The notes under the pieces: generated by a model | The model's input: only the letters and a program-made list of their open reading frames with translations | Told to the model about the DNA's origin: nothing | Database searches by the model: none | Shown here: piece after piece, positions 1-9,297 of the stretch | Numbering within the stretch: position 1 is the first letter of the stretch | How the letters are laid out: every line of letters begins with the position of its first letter | Origin: HKCCE3408 sp038530555 | GTDB lineage: Bacteria; Pseudomonadota; Alphaproteobacteria; Rhodobacterales; Rhodobacteraceae | Reading direction: 5' to 3' | Length of the DNA: 64,000 bases | Assembly (NCBI GenBank): GCA_038530555.1 | Contig: JBCBCN010000001.1 | Coordinates: forward strand, 620,001 to 684,000 | Program-made: the position numbers and the translations under genes

Positions 1-162
1 GCCACCATCGCTGATCTCGTCGTGGCCACCAATTGCGGACAGATCAAAACCGGCTCGCTCGCGCGCTCGGACCGGCTGGCCAAATACAACCAATTGATCC
101 GCATTGAAGAACAGCTGGGCGAAAGCGCTGTTTATGCAGGGCGCGGGATTTTGAAGGGCTAG
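1..162 (+). CDS. eno: enolase, C-terminal fragment
   Basis: The last 53 codons of enolase, the cytoplasmic glycolytic enzyme that interconverts 2-phosphoglycerate and phosphoenolpyruvate. The frame is open at the left edge, so the gene starts outside the window. The retained part carries the family's terminal signature GQIKTGSLARSDRLAKYN followed by QLIRIEEQLG, and ends at a TAG at 160-162. In the family this segment contains the conserved C-terminal Ser-Arg substrate-binding region. The truncation is only the window edge. The 221 bases that follow hold no gene and no clear terminator. Confidence 0.97.
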   Translation, partial: ATIADLVVATNCGQIKTGSLARSDRLAKYNQLIRIEEQLGESAVYAGRGILKG

Positions 163-383
163 GCCGCGATCCAAGGGAACGCCGAAACACAGCGGCGCCG
201 CGCCGGTCGACACGGACAGTATGTTCGCGGCACCGCTTGGCGAGATAACCAAGTTTTCACTTGCATTAGACGCACGCTCAGTCAGGCTGAGAGTCGGACT
301 GGGGGAGTCTGTGTGTGTTCGAAGGCAAATTTGTCACCGCGATCAGTCAAGAGATCGCCGTCGATTAGAACGATCTCCAACGA

Positions 384-1658
384 TTGTATTCGTCTGAATA
401 TGGCTCACGGCTCGAATTAGCATTTCGGCTGGTTGTCGTGGCCGTGGCTGGCTCCGTTTACTCCTACACAACACCCCCCGACCTAAGCGGCTACATCTGG
501 TTCGCCAGCTATGCGGTTTTGCACCTCATCACCTATGGCTTGCTGATTACCGCGCCTAAATCGCCGTCACGCGGGCGCATCTTGGCGGCATTTGCCAGTT
601 ACTTCGCGATGGCGTCCGTCTTTTTCTCCTTGCCCGTGTGGCTATTGGGCACCGGGCACCCCTTGTTATCCTATTGCGCCGGCATTGGCTTGGCGACGAT
701 GTTTGTCTTTATGATTTGGCGCAAGGACGCGCCAGCCGCATTGCTGCCCTTTGAAATCGGCTTAGCCTGCGTTACAGCCAGCGTTTTGGGCTGGCAGTTT
801 TTCCAGATGGCTGAGCTGCTGATCCAACAGATCGTGGTGGTACTTTTGACCTTCTCGAGCTGTCTTTATTACGCGATGACGCTCTACACGACGCGGCGTG
901 ATCAACGCCGACTGCGCCTCACCGCTCAACGAAGCTTGCAGGCGCAAAAGATGGAATCTCTCGGGCGTATGTCGGGCGGAATTGCACATGATTTCAATAA
1001 TATGTTGACCGTTGTTCAAGGCAATTTAGAGCTTTTCGACGAGATCCGCGACCCTGAGGAACGCGCCGAGATGATCGCGCAGGCGCACCACTCTGCCGTG
1101 CGAGCCTCAGGCCTGGTGCGCCAGCTGCTCAGCTTTGCGCGTCAAGCACCGCTTTCGCCGCGTGAGCTTCGGGCGGGCGAAGTGATGGCGCAGATCGACG
1201 CGATGGCCGGGCGCTTGTTGCCTTCATCGCTAACCTTTGAGGTTCTGCCTGCACCCAAACAGTTGCGGCTTTGGGCGGATTCCGATGGCCTGGTGTCTGC
1301 CCTTTTGAACCTACTTCTCAATGCCCGCGACGCGGTAGATCAGAAGGGGCAAGTGACGCTCTGGGCCAGTTCGGCTGGGGCGGAAGACCTTCGCGCCCAC
1401 GGCCTCAACCCCGGCGTCGGCGCGCGCCGCTACGTCGCGTTTCATGTTCGCGATGACGGCCCGGGTTTGCCCGAGGGCAGCGAGGCACAGATTTTTGAGC
1501 CCTTTTTTACCACGAAACCGGTTGGTGCGGGCACGGGGCTGGGCCTCGCCTCAGCGCGCGGCTTTGCCCAGCAATCAAGCGGCGGCTTGGCCGTCAGCTC
1601 GAAGCCGGGCTGCACTACGTTTACGCTTTACGTGCCGGTCGGCCTCCCCGCGCGCTAA
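384..1658 (+). CDS. membrane sensor histidine kinase (orphan)
   Basis: A 424-residue sensor kinase of a two-component system. Residues 12-170 form about five hydrophobic segments with no recognisable ligand-binding domain. The dimerisation region follows, with phosphoacceptor H202 in GGIAHDFNN. The ATP-binding domain shows the N box LLNARDAV (311-318), G1 box DDGPGLP (357-363), F box EPFFTTK (372-378) and G2 box GAGTGLGLA (381-389). No receiver domain is fused and no response regulator gene lies nearby, so the partner must be encoded elsewhere. The start is a TTG: the first in-frame ATG would remove two of the membrane segments. The signal sensed cannot be told from the sequence. Confidence 0.88.
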   Translation: MYSSEYGSRLELAFRLVVVAVAGSVYSYTTPPDLSGYIWFASYAVLHLITYGLLITAPKSPSRGRILAAFASYFAMASVFFSLPVWLLGTGHPLLSYCAGIGLATMFVFMIWRKDAPAALLPFEIGLACVTASVLGWQFFQMAELLIQQIVVVLLTFSSCLYYAMTLYTTRRDQRRLRLTAQRSLQAQKMESLGRMSGGIAHDFNNMLTVVQGNLELFDEIRDPEERAEMIAQAHHSAVRASGLVRQLLSFARQAPLSPRELRAGEVMAQIDAMAGRLLPSSLTFEVLPAPKQLRLWADSDGLVSALLNLLLNARDAVDQKGQVTLWASSAGAEDLRAHGLNPGVGARRYVAFHVRDDGPGLPEGSEAQIFEPFFTTKPVGAGTGLGLASARGFAQQSSGGLAVSSKPGCTTFTLYVPVGLPAR

Positions 1659-1750
1659 GCGATCGGCTTGCGCCGGGCGCCTATCCCAGGCAGCGTTCTG
1701 AAACGGCGCAAACCCGCCAGCATCCCCTTAAGGGGCGAGGAGACGTGGCG

Positions 1751-2245
1751 ATGAGCATAAATACGGGCGGAGCCCAAGCTGACGACATCATCGCGCGCCT
1801 GAGGCTCGCGCCCCATCCCGAGGGCGGGCATTACCGCGAGACCTGGGCCTCCGCGGTCACCGACACCGAAAGTCGGCCCTCCGGCACGGCCATCTATTTC
1901 CTGCTGAAGGCGGGGGAGGAGAGCCGCTGGCACAGCGTGGATGCCACCGAGATCTGGCTCTATCACGCGGGCGCACCACTTGAGCTCAGCCTCGCCGACA
2001 CGAGGGACGGCCCGGCAGAGACCTATCTGTTGGGGACCGATCTGGACCGTGCAGCACCGCAGATCCTGGTGCCGCCCCTGGCCTGGCAAAAAGCGCGCAG
2101 CACGGGGGACTTTACGCTCGTGTCGTGCACGGTGTCGCCAGGCTTTCGGTTTGAGGGCTTCACTCTGGCAGAGCCCGGCTTTGACATCCCCTCAAGCGGG
2201 CCCTCAAGCGTGCTTGCCGACCCGCGCCATCCCGGCCCGAAATGA
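1751..2245 (+). CDS. cupin_5 (DUF985) family protein
   Basis: A 164-residue cytoplasmic protein of the DUF985/cupin_5 family. Family hallmarks are the opening APHPEGGHYRETW, then GTAIYFLLKAGE and SRWHSVDATEIWLYHAG, which carries the cupin His/Glu residues. The family is a single double-stranded beta-helix domain; its reaction is not established, although sugar or nucleotide-sugar binding has been proposed. I chose the ATG at 1751 because a GAGGAG ribosome-binding site lies 8 bases upstream; a GTG at 1745 is in frame but too close to it. The stop overlaps the next gene's start as ATGA, so the two are probably translationally coupled. Confidence 0.85.
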   Translation: MSINTGGAQADDIIARLRLAPHPEGGHYRETWASAVTDTESRPSGTAIYFLLKAGEESRWHSVDATEIWLYHAGAPLELSLADTRDGPAETYLLGTDLDRAAPQILVPPLAWQKARSTGDFTLVSCTVSPGFRFEGFTLAEPGFDIPSSGPSSVLADPRHPGPK

Positions 2246-3171
2246 GCCAGGACAGCGCACAAAGCACCGAGGCAAGCACCGCGCCGCCGCAAACCGGCGA
2301 CAGCTTGCCTGGCTTTGGCTTTGCCGTTTCGGCCTATCTTCTTTGGGGGTTTTTACCGCTCTATCTCGATGCGGTCAGCCATATGCCAGTCACTGAGGTT
2401 CTGGCCCATCGCATAATATGGTCGGTCCCGGTGGCCGGTCTGGTCCTGGTCGTGCTAGGCCGAACCCGCGATTTGCGCGCCGCTCTGGCGCAGCCGCGCA
2501 TGATCGGTCAGGCGGCCCTAACCGCGACGGCGATCAGTCTGAACTGGGGCGTCTATGTCTGGGCGATCAGCCATGACCGGGCGCTTGACGCAGCGCTCGG
2601 CTATTATATCAATCCGTTGTTTTCCGTGGCCCTTGGCGCGGTCGTGTTAGGGGAGACCCTCACCCGCTTGCAATGGATCGCCGTGGCGCTCGCGCTGTCC
2701 GCGGTCGGTGTGTTGACCCTCGCCCATGGCGCCCTGCCCTGGGTCGCGGTGGTGCTGATGCTGAGCTTCGCGCTCTATGCCTATCTGCGCAAAACCCTGC
2801 CCATCGGGCCGAACCAGGGCTTTCTGCTCGAGGTGCTGCTGCTCAGCCCGCTTGCCTTGATCTATGTGATCTGGCTCGCACCCCAGACGCATTTTCTGGC
2901 CGGAGAGGCGCGGGACACTTGGCTTTTGCTGGGCTGCGGTGTGGTGACGGCCGTGCCGCTGATCCTCTATGCCAACGGGGCCAAGCGGCTCAGGCTCTCG
3001 AGCATTGGGATCCTGCAATATATCGCGCCCACGATGATCTTTCTGATCGCGGTTTTCCATTTCGGGGAGCCTTTCGACACCGCGCGCGCCATCGCCTTCC
3101 CGATGATCTGGGCGGCACTGGTGCTTTATACGGTTTCGATGCTGCGATCCCAGCGGGCCTCCGCGCAGTAA
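2242..3171 (+). CDS. rarD: EamA-family permease, RarD type
   Basis: A 309-residue inner-membrane protein with ten hydrophobic segments, made of two EamA repeats. The RarD subgroup is indicated by the N-terminal pattern GFAVSAYLLWGFLPLY and by SLNWGVYVWAISHDRALDAA (20 residues), typical of the chloramphenicol-sensitivity protein RarD. The transported compound is unknown for this subgroup. Its ATG overlaps the stop of the DUF985 gene by four bases, suggesting a two-gene operon. The coding sequence ends 40 bases before the convergent anmK gene. Confidence 0.88.
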   Translation: MSQDSAQSTEASTAPPQTGDSLPGFGFAVSAYLLWGFLPLYLDAVSHMPVTEVLAHRIIWSVPVAGLVLVVLGRTRDLRAALAQPRMIGQAALTATAISLNWGVYVWAISHDRALDAALGYYINPLFSVALGAVVLGETLTRLQWIAVALALSAVGVLTLAHGALPWVAVVLMLSFALYAYLRKTLPIGPNQGFLLEVLLLSPLALIYVIWLAPQTHFLAGEARDTWLLLGCGVVTAVPLILYANGAKRLRLSSIGILQYIAPTMIFLIAVFHFGEPFDTARAIAFPMIWAALVLYTVSMLRSQRASAQ

Positions 3172-3211
3172 TACAAGAGTTCGCGGGTCTCCGCGGAATA
3201 ATAACAGCCCA

Positions 3212-4366
3212 TTAGGGCATGGCTCGGCGCCCCCCGCCCACTGGCGCGCCCACGCCGGTCGTGCCCGGGGCCGTGGTCGTCATGCCCTTGGCCACCCGGA
3301 TCGCCAGATAGGCAAAGGCCTGGGCCTCCAGCGCATCCCCGTTGAGCCCGACTTCTTCCACCGGCTGGATGGGCAGGCCCGTGCGGTCCGACAGCATCGC
3401 CATCAGAGCCGCGTTCCGTCGCCCACCGCCGGTGACAAGAATGCGCTCGGGCTCGGTCCGGAAATGCTCGAGGCCCCGTGCAACGGAGGCCGCAGCGCAG
3501 GCGGTGAGCGTGGCCGCTGCATCCGCATCACCCAGGCCCCCGACGGCCTCGCCGAGGTAATCGAACGACCCGCGATCCAGCGATTTCGGCGGCATCTGGT
3601 GGAAGTAGCCATCCAGCATAAACTCGGCCACGCCCGGCTCATCCACCCGACCCCGCCGCGCCAGGGCGCCGTCTGCGTCGAACGTCCCCAAGCCCCTTTC
3701 GACCATCATATCGTCAATCGGCGCATTGGCCGGACCGGTATCGAATGCCATTAGGGCACCGGGCGCGTCGGGCGCCTCCGTTTTGGGATCGACCCAAGTC
3801 AGATTGCCGACACCGCCCAGATTAAGAAAGGCCAGCGGTCGCTCCGCCCCGATCCATTGCGCCAACGCCCAGTGATAGAACGGCGCGAGCGGCGCGCCCT
3901 GCCCGCCTAGAGCCACATCGCTTGAGCGGAAGTCCCAAATCACCGGCAGACCGATCGCGCGCGCAAGGCTGTCGCCATCTCCGGCCTGGTGGGTGCCGCG
4001 CCCGCCCGGCTCATGGGCCAGTGTTTGGCCGTGAAAGCCCAGAAATTCGGGCTGCTGGTCCTGCTGGAGTTCGGCCCGGAAGGCGGCAAACGCTGCGATA
4101 TGGGCCGTCTCGATCTGGCGCGCCGCAGCCTCCGCCGCCGCCTCGCCTGGCCAAGTGCCCAGACCCGCCCGCAGTACCGCGCGCGTCTCGGGCGAAAACG
4201 CTTGCGCATAGCTCGGCCCGAAGGCTTGGATCGTCAGCCCGTCGCTCGCGATGATGGCCAGGTCGACACCGTCCATGGACGTGCCCGTCATGGCGCCGGC
4301 CGCGCGGATGACGCCCGTGCCCTCACCCAGCCAGTCCGGGCGCATCGGCCTGCTCTTTGCTTTCAC
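3212..4366 (-). CDS. anmK: anhydro-N-acetylmuramic acid kinase
   Basis: AnmK phosphorylates and opens 1,6-anhydro-N-acetylmuramic acid recovered from peptidoglycan turnover, giving MurNAc-6-phosphate for wall recycling in the cytoplasm. The 384-residue protein has the family's N-terminal phosphate-binding motif GAMTGTSMDGVD (24-35), the substrate-side motifs GFHGQTLAHEP and LNLGGVGNLTW, and the C-terminal adenosine-site motif TGGGRRNAALM. Length matches the family (about 370). The listed start is a GTG; an ATG seven codons downstream (at 4345) is an equally possible start. The gene is divergent from tyrS, with only 33 bases between the starts, as in other alphaproteobacteria. Confidence 0.94.
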   Translation of the reverse strand: MKAKSRPMRPDWLGEGTGVIRAAGAMTGTSMDGVDLAIIASDGLTIQAFGPSYAQAFSPETRAVLRAGLGTWPGEAAAEAAARQIETAHIAAFAAFRAELQQDQQPEFLGFHGQTLAHEPGGRGTHQAGDGDSLARAIGLPVIWDFRSSDVALGGQGAPLAPFYHWALAQWIGAERPLAFLNLGGVGNLTWVDPKTEAPDAPGALMAFDTGPANAPIDDMMVERGLGTFDADGALARRGRVDEPGVAEFMLDGYFHQMPPKSLDRGSFDYLGEAVGGLGDADAAATLTACAAASVARGLEHFRTEPERILVTGGGRRNAALMAMLSDRTGLPIQPVEEVGLNGDALEAQAFAYLAIRVAKGMTTTAPGTTGVGAPVGGGRRAMP

Positions 4367-4399
4367 CGCGCTCCCCGCTAAGACGCCCTGACGCTCAAC

Positions 4400-5665
4400 A
4401 TGGACAAAGCGGCGATGACCTACCAGCCCAAATCAGAGTTCCTGGCCGAGATCACGGCCCGTGGTTTTCTGGCCGATTGCACCGATCTGGAAACGCTCGA
4501 TCAGCGCCTGATGGCGGGGCCGGTGACCTGCTATATCGGCTATGATGCCACGGCGAAATCGCTGCATGTGGGCCATCTGCTTAATATCATGCTGCTGCGC
4601 TGGTGGCAGAAGACGGGCAACCGGCCCATCACACTGATGGGCGGGGGCACGACGAAGGTGGGCGATCCGAGCTTTCGCGCCGATGAGCGCCCCTTGCTTG
4701 GACCCGAGGAGATCGACGCCAATATCGCCGGGATGCGACAGGTCTTTGACCGCTATCTCGATTACGGCGCAGGCCCGCAGGCGGCACGGATGCTCAACAA
4801 TGCAGACTGGCTGGACGGGCTAAACTATCTGGAGTTTCTGCGCGATATCGGACGGCATTTTTCCGTCAATCGGATGCTAAGTTTTGAAAGCGTCAAGTCC
4901 CGCCTGGACCGCGAGCAAAGCCTTAGCTTTCTCGAGTTCAACTACATGATCCTGCAGGCCTATGACTTCCTGGAGTTGAGCCGACGCGAGGACTGTGTGC
5001 TGCAAATGGGTGGCTCGGACCAATGGGGCAATATCGTCAACGGTGTCGACCTGACGCGCCGGGTTCTTGGCACCGAGATCTACGGCCTGACCACGCCGCT
5101 TTTGACCACCTCCGATGGTAAGAAGATGGGCAAAAGCCAGGGTGGCGCGATCTGGCTCAATGCTGAGATGCTCAGCGCCTATGAGTTCTGGCAGTTTTGG
5201 CGCAACACCACCGACGCGGATACGGGGCGCTTCCTGAAACTTTACACCGAGTTGCCGGTGGCGGAATGCGAACGCCTGGGCGCGTTGGAGGGATCAGAGA
5301 TTAACGAGGCCAAGATCATCCTGGCCAATGAGGTGACGGGCCTGCTCCACGGAAAGCAGGCCGCTGCGGCGGCCGAGGCCACGGCGCGTGAGGTGTTCGA
5401 GCGTGGCGGCGCGGGGGAGGACCTGCCGACGCTGAGCCTGAGCGCCGAGGAGATCGGCGACGGCATTTCCATCGTGCAACTGATTACCCGGTCGGGTCTG
5501 GCGAAATCGGGCAAAGAGGCCAAACGCCTGATCGCGGAACAGGGCGCGCGGATGAATGACGCCCCGCTCAGCGATCCGGGGCTGATCCTGCGCTATGACG
5601 ACCTGAGCGCGCCGGTGAAACTGAGCGCGGGCAAAAAGCGCCACGCGCTGATCACGCGGCAGTAG
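4400..5665 (+). CDS. tyrS: tyrosyl-tRNA synthetase
   Basis: A class I aminoacyl-tRNA synthetase charging tRNA-Tyr. The 421 residues contain the HIGH-type signature HVGH (56-59), the tyrosine-site loop QMGGSDQWGNI (about 202-212), the KMSKS-type loop KMGKS (242-246) and a C-terminal S4 RNA-binding domain (about 355-415; LAKSGKEAKRLIAEQG). Length is normal for the bacterial TyrRS group. Two in-frame ATGs, at 4400 and 4415, are both plausible and neither has a strong ribosome-binding site. It stands divergent from anmK and is probably transcribed alone. Confidence 0.97.
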   Translation: MDKAAMTYQPKSEFLAEITARGFLADCTDLETLDQRLMAGPVTCYIGYDATAKSLHVGHLLNIMLLRWWQKTGNRPITLMGGGTTKVGDPSFRADERPLLGPEEIDANIAGMRQVFDRYLDYGAGPQAARMLNNADWLDGLNYLEFLRDIGRHFSVNRMLSFESVKSRLDREQSLSFLEFNYMILQAYDFLELSRREDCVLQMGGSDQWGNIVNGVDLTRRVLGTEIYGLTTPLLTTSDGKKMGKSQGGAIWLNAEMLSAYEFWQFWRNTTDADTGRFLKLYTELPVAECERLGALEGSEINEAKIILANEVTGLLHGKQAAAAAEATAREVFERGGAGEDLPTLSLSAEEIGDGISIVQLITRSGLAKSGKEAKRLIAEQGARMNDAPLSDPGLILRYDDLSAPVKLSAGKKRHALITRQ

Positions 5666-5753
5666 CGGCCGGGCGATTCGCGCTGCATCGCGTTCATTTG
5701 CAGGGATTTTCAAGCTTAACGGCCGATTAGGCATATCGCGCGATGTTCGATCT

Positions 5754-6695
5754 ATGTTCGATTTCGCTGCCACCCCGTATCGCCTGCCCGTGCCGCTGCC
5801 ACAATCGCCGTTATTTAACGCGGCTTTGGGGCAGATGGGGGTAGATGTCTGCCACCACGCCCTGCCAGGCGGGACCGCGATGGTGATGCTGCGCCAAACG
5901 CGCCTTTTGGGTCGCGTCGGTTTGATTTGCCGGGGGCCGGTTTGGACCTGCGGCACGACTGAGAGCCGGGTTGCTGGGCTGTCTGAGATGCGCCGCGCTT
6001 TAGGGCTGCGCCACCTGATAGTGAACCCAGAGTTTGAGGCGGAACAGGGCCTGTATCACGATGCCGGTTTTATCAAGCTGCCTGGCCGGTGTGCGCGGGT
6101 GGCGCGTTTGTCGCTGACAGGATCACCGGCGGACTGGCTGCACCGGATGCAGGGTAAATGGCGCAACAGGTTGCGTCACGCCCGCAAACAGGAGGTGACG
6201 GCCGAGCGCCATGATTTTCTTCCCGAGGAAGGGCATTGGCTGTTCAACGAGGACACCAGCCAACAGCAAAGCCGCCATTACCGGACGCTCGCCCACCCGA
6301 TCGTGGCACAGATGGCGCAGGCCGAGCCGGGCGCGGCGCAGCTCTTCATCGCGCGCAAGAACCGCCGGGCCGTGGCGGCGATGCTCTTTCTGTGCCACGG
6401 CGCGATGGCGACCTATCAGATCGGCTGGACCACCGATGAGGGAAGACAGCTTTCAGCTCATAACGCCCTGATGTGGGAGGCGATGCTCGCGCTAAATGTG
6501 CGCGGTGTGCAGGAGCTTGACCTTGGCATGATCGGTTCGGGCCGGGCCGATGGGATAGATAAATTCAAACTGGGCACGGGAGCCGTGGAGCAGAAGCTCG
6601 GCGGCTCATGGCTACACTCCGCCTGGCTCGCTCCCCTGCACCGAACCCGCCATTGGCGTCACGGTCCGGCCTTTAGCCTAACGGGCGTGACCTAA
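5754..6695 (+). CDS. FemAB/BioF2-like acyltransferase (GNAT fold)
   Basis: A 313-residue cytoplasmic protein resembling the FemAB-like (acetyltransferase_6) branch of the GNAT superfamily. The second half has the expected layout: KWRNRLRHARKQ, then RKNRRAVAAMLFLCHGAMATYQIGW (split here as two beta strands), then AHNALMWEAMLAL and the terminal IDKFKLGTG, which in this family follows the last strand. Members transfer acyl or aminoacyl groups, often to cell-wall or secondary-metabolite substrates; the substrate here cannot be inferred. The gene is unpaired, between tyrS and the olsB/bamE pair on the other strand. Confidence 0.72.
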   Translation: MFDFAATPYRLPVPLPQSPLFNAALGQMGVDVCHHALPGGTAMVMLRQTRLLGRVGLICRGPVWTCGTTESRVAGLSEMRRALGLRHLIVNPEFEAEQGLYHDAGFIKLPGRCARVARLSLTGSPADWLHRMQGKWRNRLRHARKQEVTAERHDFLPEEGHWLFNEDTSQQQSRHYRTLAHPIVAQMAQAEPGAAQLFIARKNRRAVAAMLFLCHGAMATYQIGWTTDEGRQLSAHNALMWEAMLALNVRGVQELDLGMIGSGRADGIDKFKLGTGAVEQKLGGSWLHSAWLAPLHRTRHWRHGPAFSLTGVT

Positions 6696-6806
6696 AGCGG
6701 GGTGGTTTAGGTTCCACGGCTGCATCGATGCATCAACGCCCTCTGCGCTATGTCTCTCGGGCCACGTTGCGGAGCCGACTTCCCTGCGGCTGCGTCGTTG
6801 TTCCGA

Positions 6807-6844
6807 CTTTCCTGGCACTTGGTCGCTTTCCTGGCACTGGGTCT
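6807..6844. repeat. two 19-bp tandem copies
   Basis: In the gap between the acyltransferase gene and olsB, the unit CTTTCCTGGCACTTGGTCG is directly followed by CTTTCCTGGCACTGGGTCT (17 of 19 identical). A shorter shared word, CGGAGCCGA, occurs on both sides of the pair. No gene fits here. The role is unknown; slippage duplication is the simplest explanation. Confidence 0.7.
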
Positions 6845-6865
6845 CGGAGCCGATGCCTCCCGTGC

Positions 6866-7762
6866 TTAAGTTCTCGCCAGCGCCCGCAATGCGCGCGCCC
6901 GCGACGCAGGGATCCGGGCGATGTCGACGGCGGTGAACACATGGACCGTCTGCAGATCCCGATCAATCACGGCGTGATCCGACACCCAGCCGCCCAGTCC
7001 AAGATAGGCCCTGAGCAAGGTCGGCATCTGCCGCAACCCGGCCTTGAGATCCACGGTTTCATCACCGACTTCGGTCAATTCGCTCAGATCGACCGCGGCG
7101 GCGGCGATCCGCGTCGGGCGCTGGCTTTTGGGTCCGAGATGACGCCGGGCCAATAGCGCAAGGCTGTCGCGATGCGCGCCGGGATCGGCCCCTTTGAACG
7201 AGGCACAGCCAAACAACATCCGGGCCCCTTCGCGCTCAGCCAACACAGTCAACGCTCCCAAAGCCAGGCGTAAAAGATCGGCGTCACGCGCGTCACCGGC
7301 CAAACAGAAGCGTCCAAGCTCGAGCGTTGTCTGACGAACCGCCTGCAACGGCCCTAAACCATAGCATTGGGCGGAATAGCTGCGCGCAATCTCGGCGCCC
7401 CGAAACACGTTGGTGCGAAACGTCCCTGAAAGCCGTCCGTCGCGTTCGAGCAGGACATGGGCGCATTGCGCGTCGAACGCATCACGATCCGACCAACAAT
7501 TTGCCTCGCCCCGAAACAGTCGCCCTCTAAGTTCGAGCGCGGCTTCCAAATCAGCCTCATCGCGGGCCAGCCGAGCGGAAAGCCCGCCGAGCCGCAGCAA
7601 AACGCCCGAGCCCAGGGCCGCATCACGCGTCCCATCCAGGTGAGCCTCTGAGAGTGCTATAGACGCGGCGCGCATCGCGGTTACCCGGTCCTGGCGCAGC
7701 AAGGGCTCCGGCGCGGCAGGCTGCGCCGGATCACGCCCAGCCAGCAGGCTAGTTGTTGCCAT
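6866..7762 (-). CDS. olsB: L-ornithine N(alpha)-acyltransferase
   Basis: OlsB attaches a 3-hydroxyacyl chain from acyl carrier protein to ornithine, giving lyso-ornithine lipid, the first step of the phosphorus-free membrane lipid made by many marine alphaproteobacteria. The GNAT-type domain shows LELGRFCL, MLFGCASFKG and the diagnostic C-terminal stretch LLRAYLGLGGWVSDHAVIDR followed by VHVFTAVDI. I chose the ATG at 7762 (298 residues); it overlaps the end of bamE by 14 bases, so the two are probably co-transcribed. The second enzyme, OlsA, is not in the window. Confidence 0.9.
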   Translation of the reverse strand: MATTSLLAGRDPAQPAAPEPLLRQDRVTAMRAASIALSEAHLDGTRDAALGSGVLLRLGGLSARLARDEADLEAALELRGRLFRGEANCWSDRDAFDAQCAHVLLERDGRLSGTFRTNVFRGAEIARSYSAQCYGLGPLQAVRQTTLELGRFCLAGDARDADLLRLALGALTVLAEREGARMLFGCASFKGADPGAHRDSLALLARRHLGPKSQRPTRIAAAAVDLSELTEVGDETVDLKAGLRQMPTLLRAYLGLGGWVSDHAVIDRDLQTVHVFTAVDIARIPASRARALRALART

Positions 7763-8219
7763 TGATGGCATCGCCCACGTTGATCCGGCCAAAGTTGCGG
7801 ATGATCTGCGTGAGAAGCGTCACATCGCCGATACCGTTATCGGTGACCCGGCGGGATAATTGGACAAAGCGGCCGTCTTCCAAGCCGTAGCGCTCGACCG
7901 CCTCCACGACCCCCTCTTCGTCAAAGGCAATCGCGACGATGTCACGGTCGACGATTTCAGGCGCGCGATAAGCGAAGCTGCGGACCTGATAAGCGGAGTA
8001 AAACCAGGCATTGTCCTCGATCACGCCGGTCGCCGACGGCTCCCCGACCGTCAGGGCGACGCTGTCGCGAGTATCAACACCTGGCAGGATCGCCGAAAGC
8101 TCCTCTTCCGGCGGAACGAAGCCATGATTGTTGACGGTGGCCGAGCAGCCGACCATCGCAAGCGCCAAGGCAAGACCGCCAAAACAGCGCCGCAAAGGAG
8201 CGCCCAGCCCCGAACCCAT
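7749..8219 (-). CDS. bamE: outer-membrane assembly lipoprotein BamE
   Basis: A SmpA/OmlA-domain lipoprotein, a small subunit of the BAM complex that inserts beta-barrel proteins in the outer membrane. From the ATG at 8219 the 156 residues open with a basic region and hydrophobic core ending in the lipobox LAMVGC. The mature part has the BamE fold pattern: LSAILPGVDTRDSVALTVGEP, then AWFYSAYQVRSFAYRAPEI and IVAIAFDEEGVV. A longer frame reaches 8291 but would bury the lipoprotein signal. The 265-base gap to yceD holds the divergent promoters. Its end overlaps olsB. Confidence 0.9.
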   Translation of the reverse strand: MGSGLGAPLRRCFGGLALALAMVGCSATVNNHGFVPPEEELSAILPGVDTRDSVALTVGEPSATGVIEDNAWFYSAYQVRSFAYRAPEIVDRDIVAIAFDEEGVVEAVERYGLEDGRFVQLSRRVTDNGIGDVTLLTQIIRNFGRINVGDAINGNN

Positions 8220-8484
8220 GTGTCTAGTAACGCACCGCGTCCGGCTGGTCGGGATCCTAGTCAGAATGTCGCGCCTTACCAATCCGCGCATGAAAGCCTC
8301 TTGGGTCTCATCTCGGCCGTGCCTTGTTCGCCCAGCCCAATCTCAGGTAAGCAGTTAGCGCGATCGCCCCCCTGACACAAGCGAGGCCGGATACGCGCAG
8401 CGCTCGGTGCCTCACACAGCATGCGGAGAGGGTGCGGAGCAGGTGACGGGCGCCTGTGACGTCAGATTGAAAAGGCAAAGAGAG

Positions 8485-9045
8485 TTGAACGATACAGATT
8501 TGAGCCTGCCGCTGAGCCAATTGCCGCGCCACGAACCCACCCCCATTTCGCTGCAGCCCGATGGCCAGTGGCTTGCGCAAGCCACTGAGGCGCTGGCGCT
8601 CTTGGGTTTGCGAAAGGTCCGCCTGGAAGGGCAGATTGCACCCGATGACCGCGCAGCGGGCTGGCGTCTTACGGCGCAACTCGGTGCGACGGTCGTGCAA
8701 CCCTGTGTACGAAGCCTGGCACCGGTGCGCACGCGTCTCGAGCTTCCGGTGCTGCGCCGATATCTCAAGGACTTGCCCTCCGCTGAGGCCGAGGAGGCCG
8801 AGATCCCTGAGGATGATAGCCTGGAGCCTCTGGTTGCGCGGATCGATTTGGGCGCGCTTATGCTCGAAGAGATCTCCCTTGCCCTGCCCGCCTTTCCACG
8901 CGCTGACGATGCCGAGCCGGCAACGCACGCGATTCAGGCCGCGCCGCCCGGCGTGACCCCTATGAGTGATGACGATCTTAAACCCTTCGCGGCGCTCCAG
9001 GCCTTGCGAGATGGGTTGGAAAATGGCCCAAAAGACGAGGATTGA
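8485..9045 (+). CDS. yceD: YceD/DUF177 protein
   Basis: A cytoplasmic DUF177 protein found upstream of rpmF in most bacteria and linked in other species to 23S rRNA accumulation. The 186 residues contain the family pattern WRLTAQLGATVVQPCVRSLAPV around the single conserved cysteine region and an acidic stretch ending IDLGALMLEEISLALPAFPR. I prefer the TTG at 8485, which follows an AAAGAGAG ribosome-binding site; in-frame GTGs at 8407 and 8443 would add residues unlike the family. It leads the rpmF-plsX-fabH-ihfA-merR cluster. Confidence 0.85.
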   Translation: MNDTDLSLPLSQLPRHEPTPISLQPDGQWLAQATEALALLGLRKVRLEGQIAPDDRAAGWRLTAQLGATVVQPCVRSLAPVRTRLELPVLRRYLKDLPSAEAEEAEIPEDDSLEPLVARIDLGALMLEEISLALPAFPRADDAEPATHAIQAAPPGVTPMSDDDLKPFAALQALRDGLENGPKDED

Positions 9046-9297
9046 CCCCGCCCGTGTCGGACCTGCCCGGTTCCTGGAAGCCTATTCGGATCGCTCTCGA
9101 AAAAGCTGACCCAAAAAGACTTGCGCAGAAGAGAAATCCAAGTATGTTCCGCCGCCTACGACGCATGGCGCTAACACGTTGGGTTTGGCTCTCCAGGTCG
9201 CTGGTTCAAACCGGTCGCCGGTAAAACCGCTAGGTGTCGATTAGATGCAAGACAGATGGGCCAAAGGACGGCCCGCTTCACACACCGAGGTTGAGAC

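Noticed and set aside
1765..1775. GGGCGGAGCCC, same box as in the hairpin elements
   Set aside because: It lies inside the DUF985 coding sequence, with no CAAA/TTTG hairpin 10 bases before it; most likely chance.
9180..9225. tRNA-like stretch with a GGTTCAAACC T-loop before rpmF
   Set aside because: No acceptor stem or anticodon arm can be formed around it and no CCA end follows.
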